A stretch of 64,000 nt of DNA from Welwitschia mirabilis. Taxonomy: Eukaryota > Gnetophyta > Gnetopsida > Welwitschiales. Under the pieces are notes generated by a model. It was given only the letters and a program-made list of their open reading frames with translations. It had not been told where the DNA came from and made no database searches. The translations under genes and the position numbers were made by a program. Positions 34,268 to 47,155 of this stretch are shown in pieces (position 1 is the stretch's first letter; each line of letters starts with the position of its first letter). The stretch lies in assembly GCA_051453625.1 (NCBI GenBank), contig JBOZIK010000001.1, positions 46,943,482-47,007,481 on the forward strand. The letters are read 5' to 3'.

Positions 34268-35582
34268 GGACATCTACACTGCTTCTGTTATAACCAATCA
34301 TACTAAATATATAAATAATATCTATTAGATAATAAATACCAAATATCTATGCCTGTATGCCCCTAAATCAAGATTAGGATTAATTAGGATCTAGTATAGG
34401 GGATTATTGACCAATGACACAAATAAAAATCTAAAACACAATCAACATATATATCATTTCTATATATAGATGTAATATGTTATATCATAATCAAATTCTA
34501 TTACTTAGAACTATCTTGATCATTATGATTATACCATAGATTATATCACCATCGTAGCTATTATTAAGCCATCACATATGCCATTAGGTCACTTGATCCA
34601 TGTTGTTAATAGTATTCAACTGATATTAGAATTATAGCCTAGTCATCAATATCATTATCATAAGTTAAGCATGTTTCCAATTAGATTACTAGTCAAATAT
34701 AATTTCTGTCTCAACAATTATTTTTGTCACTCCACTGCCTCACTTGGCACATCTATGGGTTATCATTCTCATTGCCACATTTGGTGCACCCGTGGGGTAT
34801 CGTCGTTGTATTGTAGTTATTCATGAATAAGGCTTATTACATTTCATCACTCATGAGGCTGTCATTAGATCTTAATTAAAACTTATTACACTTTCACTGT
34901 AGACTCTGGTTCTTAAATTAATCTGACTATGAATAAACATTTTGTGGATTATGGATCCACATAAGGATAGGCCCTCAGTACTATTATCTATCATCATTCC
35001 CCAGTGTTATTTAACTAATATCGTATTTTATAGGCCATTGAAATCATTATAAATCACTAATCATTGGCTGTCATCAATGTTTAAGTGGCTTATATTTGAT
35101 TTTCCATTCTATGTGGCTCTAAAGAAGATTAATTTAGCAAGTATAATACCATTCCTATTTAATTTGCATACCTTGATTATTATCACAGTTATGCCTTTAA
35201 ACCTATACTAACAATGTTAACTATAACACTATTAGAATATATGAAAGGATGTTATTGTATCATCATCAGTTTAGGTTATCATTTACTAATGTTATTTAGG
35301 CAAAGGTTTATTATTAACTATAATCTTTGCAATACTCATTTCACATGGACAAGACTAGGAGGACTAAGAATACTAATAATTGTTTTTGTATCTCCATACA
35401 TTTTTGTTATAGCTAATGCAATGGTCATTATGTCTAAATTATTTATATAATATCATTATCCTATACTATTATTAATGATCATATGGGGCTCATAATGTAG
35501 AGACTCATGAATTAGGTTTCCTTACATTATTATTATTCCAACTATGTCAATTAAACAAACTTGTCATAGTTAAAGGTTTAGC

Positions 35583-35642
35583 CCCAATTAAATATAAAGG
35601 TTGGCTATTGAGCCCTAATTAAATATAAAGGTTAGCTATTAA
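35583..35642. repeat. Short direct tandem repeat, two units of about 31 bases
   Basis: 'aattaaatataaaggttggc' is repeated as 'aattaaatataaaggttagc' 31 bases later. Confidence 0.8.
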
Positions 35643-35940
35643 GTCTTAAAGCCCTATTTACCTTTTTATAACCTACCATTGTGTATTGTTACTTTTACCC
35701 TTTAATGCTCAAATTTTATCATCTCTTTTAATCACAACCCCTTGATTATTTTTATTCCATCTATATTATGTATTTTATGCTTTGTACATACCACATTTTT
35801 TAACCTCAAAATATAATTTAAGGAATTTCCTAATCCACATAAATCTTACTTATACATATTTTCTAAATCAATTGTTTGCAAATGACTAATAACATTTAAG
35901 TCATATTATTATTGCATGCTATTCATTCAAGATTATGTTT

Positions 35941-35972
35941 ATATATGTATGTATGTATGTATGTGTGTATGT
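35941..35972. repeat. (TATG)n microsatellite
   Basis: Seven or so TATG/TGTG units in a row. Confidence 0.9.
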
Positions 35973-36535
35973 TTTTGCCTTATAATTCCACTAACTAAAA
36001 TAATTGGGAATGTAATTAATATTCCTCACCTTCATCAACCTAATACTACTTAACCTAATTAATCTAATTACTCTAATAAAGGTAAGCCTATATATGTTTT
36101 TGTAACTTTTTCTATTTATAACTTTTCAAGCTCTTAACCTTCTATCATGTCATGTATATACGTGTATTAGTTCTCCTACTAACTAATCCTTTCAATTCTA
36201 CTCTTTGTTTAATCCATTTAATATATAATTTTCTCTATGTAAAATCCTTAACATTATAGGGTTAAACCTATCTTATTATATCTTACCCCTTAATAGTCCT
36301 ATTTTCATCTTCTAACGGGTTTTCTCTTGTTTTGAATAAAGTATATAGATATAGATATATTTATATCTTTGTTTTATTTTATCTTCCTTTTTTAGGGCCA
36401 CCACTTGGCCCAATGAATACAAGCTGAGTGGGCCTTCTTTTTAAGCCCCACATATTATATACATTTTCATATAGATGTATATATTTTAAAAGAAAATTAT
36501 TTTTCCATCTCAACAAAGAAAAAGTAGAGTAAAAG

Positions 36536-36597
36536 AGACTCAAACCTATAACCTTACATTTCATAGCTTAAGAGCTTTACCACATTATTAAGGCACT
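36536..36597 (-). repeat. tRNA-like pol III promoter relic 3
   Basis: On minus, an A-box-like TAATAATGTGGT starts at 36590 and a B-box GGTTTGAGTCT at 36546, 44 bases apart. The body that follows differs from the other two relics. It leads into 36390-36445, which holds a hairpin (GGGCCA...TGGCCC) and 'gtgggcc' motifs. Confidence 0.45.
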
Positions 36598-36609
36598 AGA
36601 GATGTAAGC

Positions 36610-38200
36610 TTTTCTTCCACCCATATTTCATACAATTCAAGCTTTAGTTAATGCCCTTTTGTTGTGTACCTATATTTTCTCACAAAATTATAAAATTTTC
36701 ATGCGAGTAATGTTTTTTTTTTTTTTTTTTAAAAAAATTAAACAACAAGGCTGTTTTCCTCGTCTTTGTTTCAAAAATATTTTGTTGCATTCTTTCTCTA
36801 TTAAAAAGGCCCAACCTCCAATGTTTTATAATTTAGTTTCTACCACCATTATTACCCTTTTTTTAATATATATAAAAACTCCTTTTCAAAAATTCATATT
36901 AATCTAAAGTGACCCCTTCCCACATACCAACAATGACTTTCTTTAAAAGATTTATTTTTATATAACTATAGTTTTATGATAATTTATTAACTGAAAGTAA
37001 TTCAGTTTTCAAAGACCCTTTTTCCCACTTACCAGTGTAAGAAAAGCCATAGGCCAATGCATGCATGCCAATTCAACACCACTTGGCTTCACATGCATCA
37101 CCTTAATCCACTTGGTTTTATTTTCATCTTCTATGTATGTGTATTTTTTTTTTCTAGATTTACAAGCCGTTCATTTTTTTTCCCTCTTATTGAACAGACC
37201 CTGGCCTCCTTCTAATATGCCGTCAACCGCCCTCTCTCAGTCAATGTTTAAATTTGCTATAATCTAATGTAGTAGGTTGTCTTAAAATTATAATGTCATT
37301 ATGCATATGCTTAATCTTTGTACCAGAGTTGTTATAAGTCTCTTCCACCTTCTTGTATTTATGTGAACAATTTCTATCTTTATCAAAGGTAACAGAAAAA
37401 AGAATCTACTATAAACATTAACTCTAATGTAAGGGTTTTATATATTTCTCTTATTTCCATTTACCATTCTTGCTTAATGTCTTAGCTTCCAAAGATACAC
37501 ATTAAAATTACAAGTAATTCATCTCCCACCATTCATTTTGCATATCCCAAGTCAATGCCATTTGTTTTATGCCATTTTCTTCATAGACGTTACCTTGCAT
37601 TGACATCCTCCTCTAGCGACAATAGTAGATGAGTTTTATTTTGTTTTATGTTCTATTAAGTCATGGTTTTCTTGTGATTCTTCTTGTTTTAAGATTTCTA
37701 TAGGTGTAAATTTTATATAATTATTATTGTTTACTCACAACAATCTTGCACTATTGTTTTTCCTATTACATTTGCAAAGGTTGTTTCAATTTCCTTCACA
37801 AATAAGTGTGTTTTGGCTATGGGGAGAAAGACTTCTTACCAAGTTCTCATATGATTGTAACCATGTTTTGATCATTCCCTTTTTTTCTTATTTAATTCTT
37901 TGTTTAATCTTAAACACATGTTGCTAATGGGAAAATAACTAGGTGCTTAGATAATATTTGGCTATAATAATCAGTCTAATCTAAGTCAAAATGTTTAATA
38001 CAACAAATGGTGTGACTGATATTTTAGCTTAAGAATCCTCTGTTGATCTTAGTTGCTCATGCTTTCTAATAGTATTTCAACTTAAACAGAACATAAAGTT
38101 TTATAATAGTATTCAATATAATGTTCCAACTGTCTAGTTTTAATAACATAACTAACTTCTTGTTACAAAGGGAAAATTCTCTATTTTCGTGGATCAGTAT
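36610..38200. other. Unassigned A+T-rich stretch
   Basis: A poly-T run (36713-36730) and CATGCATGC near 37059 are the only notable short features. Open frames of 60-80 codons here have low-complexity content and no recognisable motif. Confidence 0.4.
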
Positions 38201-38399
38201 TCGAACTATAATAACAAGTTGAAGATCCAAATATAAAAAAATTGATTAACTCTAATTGATAGACTATACTTGAAATTCTAAAATTTCTATTTAACAAAAA
38301 TTTACATTTAATCAACTAATTAAAGTAGTAAGATCATTATTGAAGTTTGTCAAATTAAATATGAATAGAAAAATGGATAGGATTTTCTAATTTTCTCTT

Positions 38400-39754
38400 T
38401 TAGAACTTTTTTTCTAGAATTAGATTCAAGATTTTCAATTATTTTATATAAATTTAAATCTTTTTTAGCTTGAGAACTAGGTTCTCAACTTGCTTTCCCA
38501 CTTCCTAATCTAATGGCATTCACATTTGTACATTCTTCTACTGGATTAGTTAATTTTAGATTAGCAGTAGATTGAGAAGGTAAACTAGGATAACTCTACT
38601 TTTTATTTTGTTATTGGAACATGAAATTAATAGCTTATTGTAATTGATCCATTTGATTAACTAATAACTTCATTGTTTCTTCTAATTTATTTTCTTATGG
38701 AGGAGAAAGAGGTAAAGATTTACATTTCCATTGAGATTGATTGTTATAAGGATGAATGAAATTATGATCAAAACTATTTGGATGTGGATTGAGATAATTA
38801 TTGAATGGCATAGAATCATGATAAGTATGATTAAAGGCATGATCTTCAAAAAGATGATGATGCTATAAAGCACTTTGAGTTGCCTTAAATCTTTTACAAA
38901 ATTTAATGAAATGACCCTCTACTTAACCTAACTCATAAAAAGATGAACTTGAAGAAGATTGAATTGGAATTTTTTTTAAGCTTTTCTTGTTCTAATTTAA
39001 GATTCTAAGTTAATAGAACTTCCATTTTCTTTACTAATTCATCATCAGATTTATCTTTATGAAAAAGTTCATTCAAGCTAAACTTATTTCTAATGTGGTC
39101 ATTATCAACATTTTTCCACCTTTGAATTACTTTTACTAAATCTTCTACTTCTTTTCAAGCCTCATCACGAGTAGAACTTAATAAATCTATAGTAGTTAAT
39201 GTTGTTACTAACTTTCTAGTTTCCTTATTAAAACCTTCTAGTAAAAATCAAGCTAATCTTCACACTTCAAAATAATAATTAAGATTTTAATTAGAAGTTC
39301 TCTAAAATACTCAAAAACTTAAAAATAAGATTCAATTGAAGATTTATTGGAACTACTAATAAGCTTTCTCATTTGATTAATGTGAGTAGTAGGAAGAAAT
39401 TTCTTAATAAAAGCTTTTGTAAAGTTTTCAAGATTTGAAAGATACTCATTATGATTAACAACCTAATCTAATGTCTAGCTCTATCTTTTAAGAGAAGAGG
39501 AAGAATTGCTAATTTGGCTTCATCAGAATAATCTTGAGGAGTTATCTTGCAAACTAAGTCAAATTCTTCCAAAAACCTCATAAGCATCCTCATGATCTAA
39601 ACCATGAAAAGTAGGAAAATCCTTAAGATTTTTTGATAGAAATTAAAGTATCATGGATAAAAGAGATAGAAGAGTTGGTTTAATGATCTTAAAAAGGCTA
39701 ATCAAAAGTAGGTTGAAGATTAAAAGTATGAGCATTACTATCTTTGATGGCCAT
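38400..39754 (-). pseudogene. gag: Isolated Athila-like gag relic
   Basis: Starts with an ATG at 39754 on the minus strand (MAIKDSNAHTFNLQPTF). After a frameshift it gives FHGLDHEDAYEFLEEFDLVC and DEAKLAILPLLLKDRARH, the retrotransposon gag core. Further on it reads FYELGQ-like residues, HPNSFDHNFIHPYNNQSQWK, ETMKLLVNQMDQLQ and PSLPSQSTANLK with NAIRLGSGKA. The last corresponds to the 'LPSQT..NP..N..AITLRSGK' signature that closes Athila gag. The knuckle is eroded. No pol follows leftward, so only gag survives. Confidence 0.7.
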
Positions 39755-39759
39755 TTAAG

Positions 39760-41700
39760 AAGAAAGAGTATTTGAAGCTTCAGCAAAGGTATTAAATTTA
39801 AGTAGAGGTGGTATCAAAGCTAGATCTGGAATACGAGGTGACAAGGGTTTAGAACAATGCAAACACTTACCACTACGGATGCAATTTCTACTCATAAATG
39901 CATGGTATAGAAAGGAAAAAGAGATGCATAGGAAAATAATGAGAATTAACATGCGTACCTCAATGGATTAAGGGAGTAATGTAGTGCTTATGCGCTCATG
40001 CATGTAATTGTAAAATTAAAAGCAACAAAAAATAGTCAACTTCCATTAGTATATGTAAATTCTCAATATATATATATATATATATAAAATATTTCACATA
40101 AAAATAACAAGTTATGCTCAGCAATGGCGGTAATTTTGAACGAAGGAAAAACTCAATTTTTAAAATGAGGAGGTCATGTTGTAAGTCTTCGCAAAACTAA
40201 ATGTGTGCTTAACAATGATAATTTAACTCAAGAAAACAAAATTAAGTATAAAAAGTTTAAATTAAATCATAATTAAATCTCCAGGGTCGAATTGCATATA
40301 TAGTGGAACCATATGAGTATAGAACTAATGAAACAATTGACATAAATTTATATAAAAATATTAATTTTGCGTTATAAAATTACTACTTCATATGATAATA
40401 CAGCTATTTCTCTTAGGTGACATACAACTAATTAAACACACATGATATAAAATAACCATAAAAATTTACATGGGTAAAAGCATAATTCCATAAGATGTGA
40501 AAAGGAAAATACAATACAATAAAATGAATTAATGTTTTATAAACATTCACAAGATTCTAAAGTTCATTTGCAACTCATACAAATAAGCAAGAGAATTTAA
40601 GTAGTCAAATATACTAAAGTCATTTTTAAGACAAAAATAATTTTCTTTGAAAAACTTACTGCTCGAATTCATATCATTTGGATGTAATTAGGTAATTCAA
40701 ACATCTCATTCCATTCTATGTAAAATTTGTAACAACTTAGAATCAAAAGATTATGCTTAAAAAGCTATATTCCTTAAATCAATATAGCTAACAATTCAAC
40801 TTTAATAAGATTTTCACTAAATTATGATACATTTGACTTGAAAAATAACTCTTTATTTAAGAAAAATGAATTATAAAAGCATTGAAACATCTAATTTAGG
40901 TTTCAAATCAATAGGTAATTGATAAAAACTAGAATAATAATGTTCATTAAATCAAAGTAAGACCTATTTAATTTCAAGCTATTTTAACTAATAGAAAGAA
41001 AAGAAATGAAGAAGAAAGAGAAAAGGAAGAGAGAAAATTTAGAAGAATGGACTTAGAAAAGTTTAGCACCTTTAAAATACTCAGAATATATCATAAAATA
41101 AGTTTTTAAAACTGAATATTCAATATTAAGTAGAATCAATTACAACTGAAAAAATAGTTTATCTAAAAAAACTCAACAAATTGCAGTCAATCTTACTTTA
41201 ACCAAGAATAATAAGCAAATTTTAAAAGTTGCAAAAGTATGAATTTCATATTTAGCAAGTAGTAAAAGCAAACTACAAGATGAAAGCTTGAATTTCTAAA
41301 AACACATTAAAAATGACTAAGAAATTCACTAAGCAAAATTTAAAAAATAAGATCTAATAGTTTAGAAAGTTTTCTAACTGCAACTAAGACTAAAAAAGGC
41401 CAAAAAATGGGTTTTATAGGTTGAATTTGGGTTCTAACTCCTTCAGGAAAAAAGTTTCAAAATCATAAGAGGAAGCTACTGACAAATTTACAGAGCCATT
41501 GGGGTTGCAGAAAAAAGATATTGCCAAAATAAAAACTAAAATTAACTATTCTACTTTTAGTTTGAGAAAGCAAAAAGAAGAATTCATGCATAAATAAGAA
41601 ATTTGGTTGTTATATAAATATAAAAGAAATATTTACAAATCAATCTATTATTATTAAAAAGAAGAAAATAGAAATTCACCATTTACTGCCTTAGAAAAAA
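39760..41700. other. Upstream of the isolated gag; unassigned
   Basis: Probably leader and LTR remains of the gag-bearing element, but no LTR pair or tRNA-Asp site was found. An (AT)n microsatellite lies near 40074-40087. The rest is A-rich without genes. Confidence 0.4.
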
Positions 41701-41764
41701 GGTGGAATCATGAGAAATGTACTAGAAAATGAAAAGAATGGAGGAATGAAGGGAGAACAAGTAC

Positions 41765-42386
41765 NNNNNNNNNNNNNNNNNNNNNNNNNNNNNNNNNNNN
41801 NNNNNNNNNNNNNNNNNNNNNNNNNNNNNNNNNNNNNNNNNNNNNNNNNNNNNNNNNNNNNNNNNNNNNNNNNNNNNNNNNNNNNNNNNNNNNNNNNNNN
41901 NNNNNNNNNNNNNNNNNNNNNNNNNNNNNNNNNNNNNNNNNNNNNNNNNNNNNNNNNNNNNNNNNNNNNNNNNNNNNNNNNNNNNNNNNNNNNNNNNNNN
42001 NNNNNNNNNNNNNNNNNNNNNNNNNNNNNNNNNNNNNNNNNNNNNNNNNNNNNNNNNNNNNNNNNNNNNNNNNNNNNNNNNNNNNNNNNNNNNNNNNNNN
42101 NNNNNNNNNNNNNNNNNNNNNNNNNNNNNNNNNNNNNNNNNNNNNNNNNNNNNNNNNNNNNNNNNNNNNNNNNNNNNNNNNNNNNNNNNNNNNNNNNNNN
42201 NNNNNNNNNNNNNNNNNNNNNNNNNNNNNNNNNNNNNNNNNNNNNNNNNNNNNNNNNNNNNNNNNNNNNNNNNNNNNNNNNNNNNNNNNNNNNNNNNNNN
42301 NNNNNNNNNNNNNNNNNNNNNNNNNNNNNNNNNNNNNNNNNNNNNNNNNNNNNNNNNNNNNNNNNNNNNNNNNNNNNNNNNNNNNN
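41765..42386. other. Assembly gap (622 N) with repeated flanks
   Basis: The 45 bases 41702-41746 are repeated exactly at 42387-42431, directly after the N run, so the contigs flanking it overlap or share a repeat. Confidence 0.95.
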
Positions 42387-42431
42387 GTGGAATCATGAGA
42401 AATGTACTAGAAAATGAAAAGAATGGAGGAA

Positions 42432-44109
42432 AGAAGAGAGAAGAAGAACAAAACACATGATTTATTTTGACAAGGAGTGATCAAACATGCAAAATTTCAG
42501 ATTTCTATGATAGATACTAATTGTTTGACAATCTAATTAGCACTAATAATGCTACAGGCCATAAAAAGTCTAACTAAATTGAAAGAAAATCATGATATAC
42601 ATGCATAAGTCAAGTACTTAAAAGCATGAAAAACATAAAGAAAAGAACATTTATTAACTTTAGATGAATGCACAATCCTTTTCATTAGTCTTTCATCCAA
42701 GTTCTTAAAATATTTGATGCCTTCGCCTCCTCCTACACCTCCTGATCACGTACACTTCACCACCCCTGCAATGCCCTCTAATGAATGAAATGGTAGAAAA
42801 TATGATGAAAAATAAAATATAAAAGGGTCTAAGAGGATAAAAATGGATTTAGATGACAGTAAAATATGTGAATGAAAAATGTAAAAGGTTTCCAAAGTTG
42901 ATATAGAGAGAAGATCAACTTGGAAATGAAGAAAAATGAGAGAAAATTCATAGAAAATCTTCTTCCAATGCTTAATAATGGTAAAATTGGCATAAAAATG
43001 GCACAATAATGATATGATATGAGTTTGAACACTAAGAGGAGGCCAATTCACATGTGTTTTATGATACAAAAGGAAAAACTGTTATATGGTACTACAGTGT
43101 ATTTTACTTTTGGAATTGGTACTAGAGTGCCATAGGTAGTTTTACAAATAGCTACCAAAAGTTCCAAAATAAACTTAATATAAATATATGTTTGAAGACT
43201 TACAATACATGACTTCATCACATTAAACTAAAAAATTACTATAAATGTATAAATTATAGCTTCTAGAATGTAACTTCCAAGGTAATACTGTTATGAAAAG
43301 CTCTAATGTCATTTAATGTCATGTATATAGTGTTAAAATAAGTCAGAATCGCCGCATCAGTAAAATGATCATATATGATAATGGAAAAAGGACTAGGAAT
43401 CATCCATCGAGCTTCTACATTAAAGTAGTCTTTCATGATTTACATTTTCATCCTTGATCTCAATCTCTTAATTCCAAGCATTACAAACAACCTCGAATTG
43501 GATCATAATGCATTGTTTTGAGCTCATTAAATGTCTAAGGTCCCTGTCACCTAAAAAGTGTAAAAATACCTCTAAATTTAGTATTAAAGTATAAAACATG
43601 ATGTAAAATATTAACTATTGATACCTTATGTTGTTAAAATTTTAGGCTTCATCATCTATAGATATCATAATGCTTATTTTAGAGTAAATTTTTATCATGT
43701 TTTCGCATTATCATCTTGCTCTTATGATATTGTGCTTGAAGTCTTCATGAAGTTCTTTTAAGTACTAAGATAGATTTTTACTCCTTTGGTGTATAAAACT
43801 CTAAATATAATAATCTTCCTTCATTGTGACATTATTACAGGAATCCGTGATATTCATCTATTGATAAGAAATAATATTTATAGTTATTTTAATCTTTAAT
43901 GATTTCTTTTTTTTTGATGTTTATCCTTATATTTATACATATCATTTATAATATTTTTAATGCATTCCATGCTTGATAAATATTTTTATCTTTTATGTTA
44001 TTTAATCTTAATAAATAAAATAATTTTGTAACTATAATTTGACCCACATAACCATTTGGAAGTTAAGTGAAATCATGGTTTATTATAAAATTCTAGTCTT
44101 TACTTGATT
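42432..44109. other. Unassigned A+T-rich stretch
   Basis: Contains a more G+C-rich patch (42718-42780) and an imperfect inverted repeat at 43109-43172 with 'ttttggaa..ggta' against 'taccaaaagttccaaaa' arms. It may be a small hairpin element. The open minus frame 42746-43069 has no recognisable domain. Confidence 0.4.
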
Positions 44110-45890
44110 TAATCTAATCTTATATGTTCTTATTAAATGACATACTATGTTCATTGTAGTACTATTTTATATATATTACAACATAACACAATAATATAGA
44201 TGGAGTAACTCAAATGTTGTAATTCTATGAAAGGCATAGGTGAGAAGAAAGAGAATTGATTTGAAAAATGAAATACTTATGTAATCTCTAATTAGAATAA
44301 TAATAATGTAAATTAATAATGCAAATAAACATACTATACAAAGGATATGCATGTTCTATTGTAAATGCACTATCTATCTGATTACCAAATCAATCTGTCA
44401 TAGAGATTGAACATATATAACCTAGATCAATCAAGGAAAGTTGTCACTAAATCAAGACCAACTTAAGCTATTAGGTAGATCAAACAAAATATGAAAATAA
44501 TGTAAAGTTAATCTAGAAAATGAAATGTAATGCACCTAAACTAATAATGTCAACCGTAATAAAGGTTACCCTCATGATCTATATCACAGATAAAGCCTTC
44601 ATAGAATCAAAAGCAACATAAACCATAAGGAAGATGCAAATAACAAATGATATGAAAAGGAAAACTGAATTTTGATTAAGTCAAACCAACATCTATGTTA
44701 CAAAGCAATAGCATCTTAATGAAGGATACATAAACCAATACCAAGAAAGATATCTCTCTGTAACAATAAGAAATAGACCTCCTGCCCTTTGATCTCCTAT
44801 CACAAGAATTTTTGGTGTTAAAGAAAATAAAATCGGATTCGAGGATCAACAAGGTATTTATTATAAAATAGACTCTAAAAATAGCAAACACTAATAAATG
44901 TGGTAAACCCTAACAACCATATAAGACAGATGGAAAATGCTTGGTAAAGTTGAAGGAAGTGTTTTTCTAGGTGTCATCCTACTAGTTATCTAGACGTCAT
45001 AGGGGATAATGCCACATCATACATGTTCCACATCAACTGCCAAATTAGTCCAGTAAGTATCTTTATTGGTATGAATACTTTTATCATTAGTATAGTCATC
45101 CGGATGATGAGGTGGGTGATGGGCTTCATAAAGATGTTTTTTGTATCATATTAGCCTCTTTAATTACAGGATTGATGCTTCAGATAGGAAGTATTATAAT
45201 TTGCTTTAAATGCTGTCAAATGTAATGGAGATTGCATGTTTTTATGATACTTATCTTAGCTCTCCATTATCTTTGAAACTAAGCAAAAACCTATCTAATG
45301 TCCTACAAAAATAATTAAAATACCCTATCAAATATGTACAATTTGGTAGTGCAACATAGTCATCCACTTAGCCTTATCAGTCCTTAACAAAATTAGGTAA
45401 ACAACCATAATTGTGAGCCAAATTAGCTAAAGATAAATCAATTAAGAAACTATGAAATCAACTCAAAAATAATCTTAGGAATCTCAGAATGCACAAAACA
45501 AATGTTAAAAATAGATAATAAACATTGTACCTATGTAGTGTAAGTGGTCGTACTATCATCCTGGTGGTCATTCGGATGATCGAGAGGATGACAGACTTAA
45601 AAATTAATCTTAAAAAGCATAATCTTATGAAAAACTTTTTCAAATAAATAAATATTAAAATGCATTGGTATTAACAACCCCTCCTCAAATGTACAGCATT
45701 TACTAAAAAAATAATCATGTATAACATAAGAAAAATCCTTACTGTAAAGTGCTAAAAGTGATAGGTAAAATATATGCATAATATCCCAGCAATAAGAATG
45801 TACACCATGATGATACTCAGTAAATGATATGTCTATATAAATCATGAGTTTTCATACAATCCACAAAGGAAAGATACATAACATAATATA
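44110..45890 (-). mobile_element. Athila-like 3' LTR
   Basis: Aligns with 63584-64000 at its left part and with 9318-10860 through 'cctaaactaataatgtcaac', 'gcaacataaacca', 'cctgccctttgatctcctatcac' and 'aatttggtagtgca'. GTCATC cassettes at 44971-45013, 45094-45123 and 45553-45595. The inner boundary with the accessory ORF region is set by the end of that ORF. Confidence 0.7.
44971..45595. repeat. GTCATC palindrome cassettes in the 3' LTR
   Basis: Three cassettes: 44971-45013, 45094-45123 (GTCATCCGGATGATG, a near-perfect palindrome) and 45553-45595. Confidence 0.65.
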
Positions 45891-45929
45891 ATAGATCACT
45901 CCCCTCATCATGTTATAATGAACTCCTAA

Positions 45930-47155
45930 TGCACAGCAGGCTCAGGTGCAGGTGGAGAAGAAGGAGGGTGCTTAAGATCTGTAGGGAAATGATGGTCAAA
46001 TTATGTCATAATGGAGTGTACTATCTTATCTTCTTGTACTCTAATTACCTCTAAGAAGTTCACTGTCACATTGTGCTTGATACATGATATGTGCTAACAC
46101 ACATGAATCAACAGCTCCTCAGTGTGCTATCCTCTCCTCTTAACCGTGAAGATCCTTTACTCAAGTATGGTGATACATCAATCTATTGTCGCTCTAATGC
46201 TTTATGTCATCTCTAATAGAAGAGCCTAAATCTACTCAAAAATGATGTCAACCACAGATCTCTATACCTAAACTCTCTCTACCTCTCCTAACATCTGAAT
46301 TCTTATGTCCTATAGGTAACGAGTTAAAGTTTAAATATGTGTAAGTCTCTGCTCACCCATAGGCTTAGGTATATTGAAGCATCTAAACATGGATAAGAGG
46401 AGACAAGGACATCCTAGAGTCTATAGCTATCGTGCCTCGATCATACTCCTGAATCTCCTTCAAATAAAGGTCAGTAGATCCATCTGCTCCTCTGCTTGAA
46501 TAATGCTAACATTTGGAGGTGTACTATCATAACATGACTATCATGAAATAATAGACTGATGTTACAAATTAGTTCTCTATGAATAATCCAATAGCCAGAC
46601 AATAACTGTGTCACCAAAACTCCCTGCCTATCAATAGTCAAGTTAGCTGGAATATCTAAAACTGCACTATAACTACAGCTCTCCTTTATAATACTATCTA
46701 AATGGGTATGTGTACTCTTGATACCATTTAGATTAGTAATAGCATTAATATGATTTAGGAGAATCATTATCTCATGGCCAGAAATGATAGCTACAATCAT
46801 ATCAACAACTTGGTTATGAACATCAAAACACCTTTCTATGTATATGGTATTGTAAAACTCTCTAGACTAAGAGATGTAATAAGCCTCCTTTACATCTATG
46901 ATCTACTAGAGTTATAGATCTATCAACCTTTGATACACCTCTGCCTTTAGATGACTCATGAAGTCCTAAAAATGTCTCTCTACATGAATAGTAGCTATCT
47001 GAATCGAGAGAGACCTAGCCTCACGAGGTGAAGGGTGGACTGACTCTATCCACTAAACCTCCAGTGGTGTCAATGGTCTCATTTCTTGCTCTACTACCTT
47101 ATCTTCTACCTTAGCCTAATTTGCTATATGTGTATGTGGCCTAATCATTTATAAA
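45930..47155 (-). pseudogene. 3' accessory ORF of the Athila-like element
   Basis: One minus-strand frame runs from MIRPHTHIAN (47155) through RPLTPLEV, VHPSPREARSLSIQIATIHV, FMSHLKAEVYQRLIDL, FYNTIYIERCFDVHNQVVDM and an open stretch of 109 codons (46471-46800). After a frameshift, helical segments (IRIQMLGEVERV, HTEELLIHVC, VIRVQEDKIVHSIMT) lead to a proline-rich end, HPPSSPPAPEP, with a stop near 45930. Nearly every internal stop is TAG/TAA at a place where Gln fits. It lies between integrase and 3' LTR, where Athila elements carry an env-like ORF, but I see no signal peptide or membrane segment. Function unknown. Confidence 0.6.

Larger units (their letters stand above)
34268..36400. other. 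Unassigned stretch with short tandem repeats
   Basis: No gene recognised. Two near-identical units 'cc.aattaaatataaaggtt.gctatt.ag' lie side by side at 35583-35642. A (TATG)n microsatellite lies at 35941-35972. A 'ggcacatctatgggttatc' / 'ggtgcacccgtggggtatc' pair occurs at 34745-34805. Confidence 0.45.

Noticed and set aside
39808-39820. TGGTATCAAAGCT resembling a tRNA-iMet primer site on +
   Set aside because: No LTR end precedes it and the surrounding gag is on the other strand. Probably chance or the trace of an unrelated lost insertion.
41710-42456. Apparent open frames of about 240 codons on both strands
   Set aside because: Nearly all N; the few real bases are the duplicated gap flanks.
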